The notes below the pieces were generated by a model. It ran no database searches. It saw nothing but the letters and a program-made list of their open reading frames with translations, and was not told where the DNA came from. Below, in pieces: positions 12,607 to 23,669 of a DNA stretch of 64,000 nt. This DNA comes from Simmondsia chinensis (Eukaryota > Streptophyta > Magnoliopsida > Caryophyllales > Simmondsiaceae), in the NCBI GenBank assembly GCA_018398585.1, contig JAGTTD010000016.1:20073212-20137211 (forward strand), written 5' to 3'. The translations under genes and the position numbers were made by a program. The number at the start of each line of letters is the position of its first letter. Position 1 is the first letter of the stretch.

Positions 12607-12959
12607 ACTAAGTAATTGAAACAAACTGTAAATTTATTTATTACACTATAATTGCCACAACTATCAATGAAATTGTGTACTTAAACATTGAATGTTCAGG
12701 GGTCATAATGGACTACCAAGCAAGACATTTAATAAGCTCAATTACCACCTACTTTATCATACCCCTCTCCCACGGTTCTCCTCCTATAAAGGGATGAGAT
12801 GGACAGGAAGCCAAGCATATACGGTTCCTCAATATATTGAGCCGCTTAAATTGCTAATGTAAGTCGCTCTAGCAGCGGCGGTGGTGGACCAGTGACAGCT
12901 GAGACACAAAGAGAGGTAGCACTTCTACAGATCATGTTTCATCAACGGTCTACCAAGCA
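12607..12959. other. Gene-free segment right of the Tekay insertion
   Basis: Resumes with actaagtaattgaaac, a diverged start of the 83-bp unit, then leaves the repeat. It includes a TATA-like word (ctataaaggg near 12785) and a GCAGCGGCGGTGGTGG stretch near 12870. No coding region was recognised. Confidence 0.5.
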
Positions 12960-13440
12960 ATTAGTGGTGTATGATCAATCACACGTGGTGTACGGTGTAT
13001 GATGAGTTGTAATGGTGTGAAGTTCATCCGCATCATAAGGATCTTGAACTTTGTATGCATGCAGTGGATGCACTTTACAGACAACATATGCAGAGGGACA
13101 ACTGTATGTAGTTCCAACAGTTATATATGTCCAGTTTGTCATACAAATTGTATGCAGCGTTTTAATGTGTGTCAAGTTTTACGTATCATACACAGTGTAT
13201 GATGAGTTTTATGTATGGTAAAATCACGGGCTGTGCATGCATTTTTAAGTTTGCTGGAAATTATTGGTGTCACACCATTAATATGCGGTGTATGATGAGT
13301 TATATGGGTGAAAAATCAAGTTCTACAATTGTATTTTAGGTACTTAGTGGTGTATAACCAATCATAAACGGTGTAGGATGAGTTTTAATGGTTAATAACA
13401 ACCTTTGCATGTGTGAAGTTCAGGTTTTGCTGGTATGATG
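12960..13440 (+). repeat. Degenerate repeat array (polarity A) downstream of the Ulp1-like gene
   Basis: Diverged units carry tagtggtgtat, gtaatggtgtga and palindromes such as catacacagtgtatg (about 13188). The polarity is the same as at 1-740 and opposite to every array further right. It lies 3' of the minus-strand Ulp1-like gene. Confidence 0.7.
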
Positions 13441-13955
13441 CTGTGAAATCAACCTATATTGGTGGTCTGTAAACATTGTATCACACTCAAAGTAAACATC
13501 AAACCCCAAGAAAATCACACAATTGCAACCAACTTCAAAAATTGACAATTTTCATTACACCATTTGAAAATACATCAATAGGAACATACAACAATATCGA
13601 AATATACAATATTACATACAACTTTCAATATAATGAATACAATGTAAATCCTTTGGTACAAGTATGCATTTTTATTACATACAATTTTCAGTATAATGAA
13701 AACAATGTATAATGAATAACGTAATTTTATTGACATGTATGCATTTGAATCCGTTTATTCTTTCCGTGTCTATACAAGTGTACAGAAGTATACAGCCGCA
13801 ATTTCCCCATCTGTGCTTGCGTGCATTGGGAGATGCTCAGTCCTTTGGTTAGCAAAAATTCTATGAACTTTACAAAAAAAATTCCACAGTCTGACCTGCA
13901 GTTAATATTAATACAGATTTCACAGTTAGAAATTATACATCATTGCAAGTAATGA
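13441..13955. other. 3' flank of the Ulp1-like gene
   Basis: AT-rich, with short repeats around the words acaattttcagtataatgaa and acaactttcaatataatgaa near 13620-13700. It probably holds the 3'UTR and polyadenylation region of the minus-strand gene. No separate gene is seen. Confidence 0.5.
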
Positions 13956-16900
13956 CTATTTTGCATCCACTTCATAACCAAAAGTCCAAATGAACGGAAT
14001 AGTAAAATTGCATGGGAAGTAGATGTCATACCCCCTTTGCTGTGGACATTCATTCCGGTTGTAAGTTACCGAGAAAGGCTTGCCCTTGAAATGTATGAGG
14101 TCCTTTCGGACATCCCAAAAATTAACCAACGCTAGAGCATGCGGAAGCAATTTTGCAATTGGTTCCACATGTTCTAATCTTGCTGCCCTGGATTTGGCGG
14201 AGTACAAGGAATCAAATACTTGTATCCGCCAATCATTAAGATGGATGGCAGCAAGGAACCAATGTTGATTAGGTTGATTAATGGGCATGTATATTCGATC
14301 CACGTTGTGGCAGCTGACCCCATACGTGGCATCCTCGGCAAGGAACTTAATGATCAACGAATCAAAATCAGTAAAAGCTGACTCAAGCGGGATTCCATTG
14401 TTTTGAATCTGTTTTAGTAGGGGTCCAAATTGAGGAGCAACCGTTGTGTTCGCGCATGTTGCCCTCTGGTCGAATTGCTCTGGCCACTGATGTTTCTTCT
14501 CCAAAATGTAGTGCAGAACTACATCCATTTTCTGCGATTCAAAACTAATTAGTTGAGACACCCCAACACAAGTTATTCTTGGACAAGTTGATTTTACACA
14601 CATAAACAAGTTCATTTTACACAGTTCAACCCTATTACTAATTATACACCGCTCTTTATTCAAAACACACTAACACAGGTTGATTTTACACCTTTAGCAT
14701 CAATCATACACGATGTATGACTAGTAATACAACACTTACTTACTTAATACACAATAACATAAGTCGATTTAACACAGGTTGATTTTACTTATTAGTTGAC
14801 ACACGGCAAAACTATCATGATGGGAAACATACCTCATCAGTAAGCCAGGCGTCCTCGTTTCTCAACAGATACCAAAATTGACCCGTCCTCACAGTCAAAA
14901 CAGAGAAATCCATTTGTTGATTATTAGGTAACGGAAAGGGGGTCTTCAAATCTCTGTAATATACAATACCAAGCATGATATATAAGCATACCATAAGAAA
15001 GATGATTTCAGACCACTGTAACAGTAATGACTTGAAAAAACCAGCAAAATATGATTTTATGCCATTAAAACCTGTCATACATTGTGTATGACAAGTCATT
15101 TACCACTAATTGCTTGAAATACACCTGATTAAGTTTATTTTACACCATTATAATGAATCATACACAGTGTACGATTCGATTTCAGAACACTAACAGTAAT
15201 TACTTGAAAAAACCAGCAAAAGTTGATTTTATGATATTAAAACCTATCATACATTGCGTATGACAAGTCATTTACCACTAATTGCTTGAAATACACCTGA
15301 ATAAGTTCATTTTACACCATTATAATGAATCATAAACAGTGTATGATTCGATTTCAGAATACTAACAGTAATTACTTGAAAAAATCAGCAAAAGTTGATT
15401 TTATGCCATTGAAACCTATCATACATTGTGTATGCCAAGTCATTTTCCACTAATTGCTTAAAATACACCTGAATAAGTTCATTTTACACCATTAAAACGC
15501 ATCATACCCAGTGTATGATTCGATTTCAGACCACTATACCCCTAATTACTTGAATAAAACAACAAAAGTTGATTTTATGCCATTATAACCTATCATACAT
15601 TGTGTATGACAAATCATTTACCACTAATTAATTGAAATACACCTGAATAAGTTCACTTGACACCATTATAGTGCATCATACACAGTGTATGATTTTATTT
15701 CAGACACCACTAATTACTTGAAACACACCTAAGAAAGATGCATTCTAGAAACATTTACATACTAATTATCAAAAAGCATCGTGCAAAATCACACTCACTT
15801 AGCGACCGTTGCGTGGAAACTTTTGTAAAAATCTTCAAAATCTTCTATGTCTTTGTCGGAGGGAGGCTGGAATGGATTGAAGGGCAGAACTGGCTCCGGT
15901 CCAGGATGGGTAATTTTTGCCCGTTTGCTCTTACCCTCCGCAGTCCATTCTACCTTTATGCTTGGGGTTTGGCTTGGGGTCCCTCCTCTCTTGCCCCAAT
16001 CTACACACTGTCTCGGACAATGTCATCAAGTTTTCAACGCCTTCCACATGCGGTGACGATGGTTCCTTGAAGACATTTTCCTCGGCCCTAGATGGCATAG
16101 CACATAGCAAAAGTCAATAAGCATCAACATGCATGAAAACATAACAAATTGGGATACTAACAAGGAATCTAGTGTCTTACCCAGTACATACAGGAGAAAC
16201 TATTATGGCTTGCTCAATCGGGGATGGATGAGCGGAAGTCGATGAACATAAGTGCGGCGATGTGGCCTGCGCTTGACGGTCTGAGAGCAGCTCCTTAATC
16301 AGTGCATCGTGAGCCTCAAATCGTCTTTCGTACATTTGCAGCATTCGCTGGTGCGCTTCAAGCTGCATCCGTACCATTTGCACATCTTTACCCATCGCTT
16401 CGAGTCTCTCCATAACCTGCAATAAGTCCTCCAAATTGGCATAATCAGCAAATTTGAATAATATAGTATCCACACAGATAAAAATGCGATTAAATAAACA
16501 CAAAACAATTCATCATACCAATTGGTCCGCCGAATTAGTTGACGTAGGATACGGGTTCTCCCTGGATGCCGGCAACGGAGGTTGAGTTGCCAATGGTTGT
16601 GGCTCCTCACCAAGCTCTGCTGGCATTGCCATAACAGGAGATTGAAACCCCTCCTCAGCTTCCTCAGCATAGGGAATGCCTTGTAGATTAGGTTGACGGG
16701 CTTCCGCACTCGTCAGTCTAATCGGTTCGGCATTCAATTGCTGATCAAAGGAAGATACATCATATACACGCTAGTAAAATTACAAAACACACTTCTAACC
16801 CAAAATATATGAAACATACAGTAGTAAAACAATAACAACATAGTGTATTTATTACTTGATCAAATGCCGTTGAGAGCAGAGCGGAGTACGAGTCCTTAAC

Positions 16901-17797
16901 GGACATCTTCCAGTTAAGGATCCGCCCAAGAGGCTGGTCGCCAACCCTCACCGCCCCAACCTTGGTAAGTTCTGGAAGGGTTTCCAGGGCAAATATGGAA
17001 ACCACATCGTAGAACTCGTGGACGGAGTAGGCATTCTCCAAACCGTGCTGCATTCTTGCAGCGAAATCCTTGAGCTTCCGCACCAAGAATTTCCAGCTCA
17101 AGGATCCCCATGTAACACGATTGAAAGAGTCCACATTGTCCATGAGGGCCAGGATGTTCGGGTCAATGCCCATTCGCTTGCGTTTGGCAAACAGTAGACC
17201 CTCGACCAGGTACCCAACAACAAGCTTAACCTGGTCCTCCATGATGGAGCAGGTTCTGCATGCATCAAAAAGCTGCTGCCTAGTCATCCTCCCCCTCATG
17301 CCATACTTGGCAACCAGCCTGTTGGGACCACCGCGTACATCTTCCACACCGGCATATCTCGAGCCGGTGAGAATGCAAAACTCCCTCCTCCCAAGGTGCA
17401 CTACCTTCCCACCAAATAAGAATGATAACTCCTCGGGATTGGGGTTGGCCACCTGGTGGAGAAGGACAACGTGAATGAGACTATGCCAGAAGCTGACATT
17501 GGTCTCACTCAGCTCAAGCAAATGCCCGACATTGTATTGTGAGGCAAGGGCAAGCTGTAATGCAAAACACTTTTAGTTAATATGGGATCATAAATGTCAT
17601 TGTCAAAAGTCAACATAATTAAAATGGATACAGTGTCAAACCTTGGCTTCGTCGTCCTTCAAGATTTCCTTTATCTCCGTAACAACCTTGGTTGACAAAC
17701 CTATTTGGTTGACTTGGAGGAATTTCCAGAAACCCCTCGGGAAAATGTAATCAACCTCAACTGCAGGACGGCTCTTCCTACGTGTGTAAAATGCCAT
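13956..17797 (-). pseudogene. MULE-borne Ulp1/C48 peptidase-like gene with DUF1985 domain, catalytic Cys lost
   Basis: A seven-exon gene on the minus strand, coding exons 17797-17642, 17554-16856, 16740-16519, 16416-16181, 16087-15799, 14953-14833 and 14531-13956. All six introns have GT...AG ends and the phases agree. Exon 2 encodes a DUF1985-like domain (ELSFLFGGKVVHLGRREFCI). Exon 4 encodes a probable coiled coil (VQMVRMQLEAHQRMLQMYER). The last exon has the Ulp1 SUMO-protease fold with His in QHWFLAAIHL and Asp in VFDSL. Where the family has Asp-Cys-Gly, this copy reads GYDIYFPC, so two residues including the nucleophile are missing (junction 14024/14025). Exon 5 also has a one-base shift near 15960; coding exons 4-6 total 646 bp, one over a multiple of three. 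Ulp1-like genes of this kind travel in Kaonashi/CUMULE-type MULEs. Length would be about 765 residues. Confidence 0.88.
15060..15720 (-). repeat. 172-bp repeat array (polarity B) inside an intron of the Ulp1-like gene
   Basis: The word attgYgtatg starts at 15081, 15253, 15425 and 15599, spacings 172, 172 and 174 bp. Each unit has two palindrome half-units (catacattgtgtatg and catacacagtgtatg), so the unit is a dimer of the 83-86-bp repeat. The array sits wholly within the intron between exons 15799 and 14953. A further partial unit with the same polarity lies near 14670-14800. Confidence 0.85.
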
Positions 17798-17829
17798 CTG
17801 AAATAAAAGCAATACACCGTTAATTACTG

Positions 17830-18480
17830 AACACAAACAGACACACTTTGGTTCTACACCATTAAAACAAATAATACAGAGTGTATGATTGATTATACAC
17901 CACCACTAATTACTTATAATACACAAACACAAGTTGGTTATACACCATTAAAACCAATCCTACACACTGTATGATCGATTGTACACCACTAATTACTTAA
18001 CATAAACAAACACAGGTTGGTTATACACCATTAAACCCAATCAGACACACTGTATGGTTGCTCATAAACCACTTACTTAAAAAACATATACACAAGTTGA
18101 TTTTAAACCATTAAAACCAATCCTATATACTGTATGGTTGCTCATATGAAACATGCAGAAGTTCATTATACCACAAAGGTTGATTTTACTTAAAAAAAAA
18201 AAAAACCACAAAAAACGCAGAAGATCATTTTACACAAATAAAAAACACTATATGGTTGGTTATTAAACCCAATCACACACACTGTATGGTTGCTCGCTCA
18301 TAAACCACTAATTACTTAAAAAACATCTACACAAGTTGATTTTACACCATTAAAACCAATCCTACACACTGTATGGTTGCTCATATGAAACATGCAGAAG
18401 TTCATTATACCACAAAGGTTGTTTTTATGTGAAAAAAAATCACAAAACATGCAGAAGATCATTTTACACAAATAAAAAAC
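17830..18480 (-). repeat. 83-bp repeat array (polarity B) in the predicted 5'UTR intron of the Ulp1-like gene
   Basis: Units recur at 17911, 17994 and 18074 (83 and 80 bp) around taattactta, acaccattaaaaccaatc and a cacactgtatg half-palindrome. Reverse-complemented, they match the array at 1-740 closely, down to the word ggttgctcataaaccac. The array lies between a strong donor (AAG|GTGAGT at 18621) and an acceptor (TTTTATTTCAG) directly before the ATG at 17797. Confidence 0.85.
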
Positions 18481-19039
18481 ACTAATCACAAAGCCACTAA
18501 CACCAAAACCCTAAACCCTAACAAATACTATGTACTATGTTCAAGAAATGGTACGAAACAAATGGATATTATACATTGGAGCACCAAAACCCTAAACCCT
18601 ACAAAAATAACTCTTACTCACCTTCGAAAATAGTGATTAAACACTGGAGCAGCTAGAGATCAAGGATGAAGGTGTGAAAACAGAGGTCAGACCCACGGGA
18701 ACGAGAATCGCAGCTGAAGTAGAGGAGAAAGAGGATGAACAAATTCGGAAAGAGTAGAGAGAGAATGAACGGGTGAGAGAAAGAGGAGAGTGACTGGTGG
18801 CTTGTAAAACAAGTTGCTTATGGGGAAGACAGAAAGGCGGGAAGGGGTTTTACAGTTGTAAGTAAATGAGGAGAGAGCAGGGATACGGATGGAATGGCAT
18901 TAAACGAGGAGAGAGAAAGGGGACGGGTTGGGGGGGGGGGGGGGGGGGGTTGAATGGGAGGGCCTTTTTGAAGGGAAATCGTACGGATTATTTTATTGAA
19001 AATGTATATTTTTTTTCTAAATACACATCCCAAAAATAC
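18481..19039 (-). other. Predicted 5'UTR exon and upstream region of the Ulp1-like gene, with a 20-G run
   Basis: On the minus strand a non-coding exon is predicted to end at 18622, followed by GTGAGT. Upstream are purine-rich sequence and a run of 20 Gs at 18930-18949. The segment just right of the G-run (tgggagggcctttttg) is repeated near 21830 after another long G-run. No TATA box was identified with confidence. Confidence 0.5.
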
Positions 19040-21600
19040 ACAAATATACGCTAATTTTACACAAATATAACCCATCATACACCGTGTATGAAGTGCATCA
19101 TACACCAATAAAACTTGAAATACACGTATATAAGCAGATTTCAGACCACTGTACCACTAAATACATGAAAAAACCTGCAAAAGTTGATTTTATGCAAATA
19201 AAACCTATCATACATTGTGTATGACAAGTTATTTACCACTAATTACTTGAAGTATACCTGAATAAGGTCACTTTACACCATTATAATGCATCATACCCAG
19301 TGTATGATTCGATTTCAGACCATTGTACCCCTAATTACTTGAAAAAAACAGCAAAAGTTGATTTTATGCCATTATAACCTATCATACATTGTGTATGATA
19401 CGTCATTTACCACTAATTACTTGAAATACACCTAAATAAGTTTATTTTACATCATTAAAATGCATCATACCCAGTGTATGATTCGATTTCAGACCACTGT
19501 AATAGTAATTACATAAAAAAAACAGCAAAAGTTGATTTTATGCCATTAAAACCTATAATAATTTGTGTATGATAAGTTATTTACCACTAATTACTTGAAA
19601 CATACCTGAAAAGGTTCATTTTACACCATTAAAACGCATCATACCCAGTGTATGATTCAATTTCAGACCACTGCAACAGTAATTACATACAGAAAGGGCA
19701 AAAGTTGATTTTATGCTATTAAAACCTATAGTAATTTGTGTATAATAAGTCATTTACCACTAATGACTTGAAACATACCTGATAAGGTTCATTTTAAACC
19801 ATTTTAACGCATCATACCCATTGTATGATTCGATTTCAGCCCACTGTAACAGTAATTACTTGAAAAAACTAGCAAAAGTTGATTTTATGCCCTTAAAACC
19901 TATCAGACATTGTGTATGATAAGTCATTCACCACTAATTGCTTGAAATACACCTGAATAAGTTCATTTTACACCATTAAAACGCATCATACCCAGTGTAT
20001 GATTCAATTTCAGAGCACTGCAACAGTAATAACATAAAAAAAAGTGCAAAAGTTGATTTTATGCCATTGAAACCTATAATAATTTATGTATGATAAGTCA
20101 TTTACCGCTAATTACTTAAAACATACCCGAAAAGGTTCATTTTATACCATTTTAACGCATCATATCCATTGTATGATTCGATTTCAGCCCACTGTAACAG
20201 TAATTACTTGAAAAAACTAGCAAAAGTTGATTTTATGCCATTAAAACCTATCATACATTATGTATGACAAGTCATTTACCACTAATTGCTTTGAATACAC
20301 CAGAATAAGTTCATTTTACACCATTAAAATGCATCATACCCAGTGTATGATTCGATTTCAGACCATTGTACCCCTAATTATTTGAAAAAAAATCAAAAGT
20401 TGATTTTATGCCATTATAACTTATCATACATTGTGAATGATAAGTCATTTACCACTATTTGCTTGAAATACACCTGAATAAGTTCATTTTACACCATTAA
20501 AACGCATCATACCCAGTGTATGATTCGATTTCAGACCACTGCAACAGTAATTACATAAAAAAAACTGCAAAAATTTATTTTATGCCATTAAAACCTATAA
20601 TAATTTGTGTATGATAAGTCATTTGCCACTAATTACTTGAAATATCCTGAAAACGTTCATATTAAACCATTTTAACGCATTATACCTATTGTATGATTCG
20701 ATTTCAGCCCACTGTAACAGTAATTACTTGAAAAAACCAGTAAAAGTTGATTTTATGCCATTTAAACCTATCATATATTGTGTATGACAAGTCATTTACC
20801 ACTAATTGTTTAAAATACACCTGAATAAGTTCATTTTACACCATTAAAACGCATCATACCCAGTGTATGATTTGATTTCAGACCACTATACCCCTAATTA
20901 CTTGAAAAAAATAGCAAAAGTTGATTTTATGCCATTAAAACCTATAATAATTTGTGTATGATAAGTCAGTTACCACTAATTGCTTGAAACATACCTGAAA
21001 AGGTTCATTTTAAACCATTTTAACGCATCATACCCATTGTATGATTCGATTTCAGCCCACTGTAATTGTAATTACTTGAAAAAACCAATAAAAGTTGATT
21101 TTATGCCATTTAAACCTATCATACATTGTGTATGACAAGTCATTTACCACTAATTGCTTAAAATACACCTGAGTAAGTTCATTTTACGCCATTAAAACGC
21201 ATCATACCTAGTGTATGATTCGATTTTAGACCACTATACCCCTAATTACTTGAAAAAAACAGTAAGAATTGATTTTATGTCATTATAACCTATCATACAT
21301 TGTGTATGATAAGTCATTTACCACTAATTGCTTGAAATACACCTAAATAAGTTCATTTTACAGCATTAAAATGCATCATACTCGGTGTATGATTCGATTT
21401 TAGACCACTGTAACAGTAATTACATAAAAAAAAACTGCAAAAGTTAATTTTATTCCATTAAAACCTATCATACATTGTGTATGACAAGTCATTTACCACT
21501 AATTGCTTGAAATACACCTGAATAAGTTCACTTTAAAGCATTATAATGCATCATACGCAGTGTATAATTTTATTTCATACACCCCTAATTACTTGAAACA
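19040..21600 (-). repeat. Long 172-bp repeat array (polarity B), about 15 units
   Basis: 2.5 kb of units around tgattttatgccattaaaac, catacattgtgtatg, caccattaaaacgcatcat and acccagtgtatgattcgatttcag. Sample positions of the attgtgtatg word are 19214, 19388 and 19561 (173-174 bp apart). The consensus is the same family as the intronic array at 15060-15720, with more point differences between units. Distinct variants (attgtgtatgacaag and atttgtgtatgataag) alternate, suggesting higher-order structure. No coding sequence. Confidence 0.9.
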
Positions 21601-22568
21601 CTTCTAAACAGGGTCTGGGAGGGAAGAAGAAGAAAGGGCAAATTTAGAAATAATAATTTTTTTTGGACAAAAAAATTCGAAAAGAAAAAAAAAATGAAGG
21701 AAAGGAAGAGTGAAAAAAGTCAAAAAAGTGTCCTTTTGCCTGCCTTGTATTAAATGAGGAGAGAGAAAGGGAGAGAGAGAGAGGACGGATGGGGGGGGGG
21801 GGGGGGGGGGGAGGGTGAGGTGGGAGGGCATTTTTGTCCAAAAAGATCTATTTATGGTTAATGGGGTCTAAAAAAGAATAGGGTGGGGGTGGGAGGTCCA
21901 AACCGTACGATTTCCCATAATTTTTTGTGGTGTGGGTCGACATCCCATTACCGGCAATGGAAGTCAAGATCAGGCAGGTTAAGTTTGAATCTTTTTTTGA
22001 GTCCTAAAGTTGGGAATAAGTAAACGTTCTTATCTTATGTTCTTGGTGGTTGTGTGTTGTGTATTCGTGATGTTTGCTGGGATTTTGACTCTGATGTGTT
22101 TGCTGCGTCACTCTTGGTCTTCTCCTAGTTGTGGGTGTGAATGGGTTTTGGTTGTCGGTTGAAGATTTTGTACTGATTTGAATAGTTTGTTCGTTTTCTT
22201 GATATATATATATATATATACATGTTACCAATTATTGAGCCATTAGTTTGTTTTCATTTCAGCCATGAAAGTTTAATATTATAATTAATTTGGGGTATTA
22301 ATTTTTTGAAATTGATCATAAATTTGGGTTGCAATTACCCTAATGAATTTAATTTTGATTTTATTAGTTTCCCTCTCTCCAATATTTAGGGGAAAGATGA
22401 GGCATTAATTAAGGCTTTGTAATGCATTGCTTGATGATTCTGTAGTATTTAGAAATTGCAGGATTTTGGAGGAAGGAGGTTCTTATCAATAATAAATTAG
22501 GATAGATAGATGTTGAGGTACTTAGCAATATTTAGAAATTGTAGGATTTTAGAGGAAGGAGGTACCTA
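21601..22568. other. Right border zone of the repeat-rich MULE region, gene-free
   Basis: Contains a run of 21 Gs (21791-21811), the word tgggagggcatttttgtcca and, at 21903-21916, ccgtacgatttccc. The last is the exact reverse complement of 18973-18986. A TA microsatellite lies near 22200-22220. A diverged direct repeat (atttagaaattgYaggattttRgaggaaggagg) occurs at about 22447 and 22530. No gene recognised. Confidence 0.5.
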
Positions 22569-22820
22569 AGAGCATACCAACATGCAAGCATCAAATCCCA
22601 CTAGAACTCCAAAATTAAGCGTGCTTCGACGAGAGTAGTATCAAAATGGGTGACCTTTTGGGAAGTCCTCGTGTTGCATCTCTCAGGTTGGGTTCTTGCA
22701 AACACCCTCCCTTTAGGGCAAACACCCTGAAGGGGGGATGCTGCGTACATCCACCCTCGAGACCCTGCTTAGACAGGAGCCCTTGAGGCATTGGAAATGT
22801 TGCTTTTGCTTTTGTTGTTG
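22569..22820 (+). mobile_element. SINE-like element with 5S rRNA-derived head (copy A)
   Basis: Bases 22571-22680 align by eye with plant 5S rRNA: ttaagcgtgctt, gagagtagta and tgggtgacc, ending gtcctcgtgttgcat. These cover the A box, intermediate element and C box of the internal RNA polymerase III promoter. A tail follows (22686-22820: ctgcgtacatccaccctcgaga, then gagcccttgaggcattgg) ending in TTG repeats, of the kind found in Au/TS-type plant SINEs. The 5S part has many changes and is not a functional rRNA gene. No clear target-site duplication was found. Confidence 0.75.
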
Positions 22821-23664
22821 AGTCGCTTTTCCAAGCAATCTATCATAAAGCGTTGCCACAAGGGTGTATTCACTTGAATATTTTAATTTTTAATATCCTT
22901 TTGATTTTATAAAAGCATCTCTGTTTCCTGGTCTCTCTACTAACAAGAAAATGTTATATATGTGTCTACACCTCTATAAACATCAATATTTAGAGTTATT
23001 TACAAAAAACAACTTGTAAAATAATTATTTTTCACTTAATCTACACAACTTCACATTTTACAGAAAGCCACTTGTTTTAATTCAATTTTTCCACTCAACT
23101 ATCTTTGGTCAATCAAGTTAGCATTCAATCAAAACAAGTTAAAATATCGTATATATAAGTTATTACACAAAAATAATATGTAATATTTGGACAAAGAAAG
23201 TATATAGTAATAGTTGATAGAGTAGTTCAAGCCAAAATTTTTATCTCCTTACCCCAAACTTGAATTTAAATAGACCAATTTTCCAATAATGGTTGTGCTT
23301 GTTGATATCCTACTATATTTTTTGTCTTTTATTTTAAGATTTTGAAACCATACCTGCGGTCAACCTCAAAACTTGTGTGTTGCACCTCTTTTTAATAGGA
23401 TGCCACGACATATTAATAAAGATGGCTCTTTTTTGATAACTAAATACAAATCCTAAAGGCACTAAACTTGCGTGACTAGATTACAGAATCGAGAAAAATT
23501 GAAAGACAAAAGTCAAAGTACAAAGTCAAAGCTAAAAAACAAGCAAAAACCCCTGAAAATGGCTAATAGAGTTCTTGCCTCATATAATAGTCCTAGGCTC
23601 CATTTGTTTAGGGAGAAAATCCCATTATAGAAAGTAATTTTCCTCTTTTCCATTGTTTGACATG
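22821..23664. other. Gene-free AT-rich segment
   Basis: No open reading frame or known element. It includes the words aggctccatttgtttaggg near 23590 and tttttgataactaaatac near 23430, typical of decayed plant repeats. Confidence 0.5.
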
Positions 23665-23669
23665 AGTTC

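Noticed and set aside
12780..12800. TATA-like promoter (ctataaaggg)
   Set aside because: No coding sequence follows on the + strand before the repeat array, so it cannot be tied to a gene.
15738..16120. Plus-strand open frames opposite the Ulp1-like gene
   Set aside because: They are the reverse strand of exon 5; the minus-strand exon has splice sites and family-like sequence.
17070..17474. 134-codon plus-strand frame
   Set aside because: Antisense of the DUF1985 exon; no domain of its own.
18818..19108. Proline-rich minus-strand frame (also 21604-21841)
   Set aside because: The proline and glycine runs come from homopolymer G-runs; no family match.
22004..22231. 75-codon minus-strand frame
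   Set aside because: Starts in a TA microsatellite and has low-complexity Thr/Gln/Asn content without a domain.
22571..22680. Functional 5S rRNA gene
   Set aside because: Many substitutions, a single copy and attachment to a SINE-type tail; it is a derived head.
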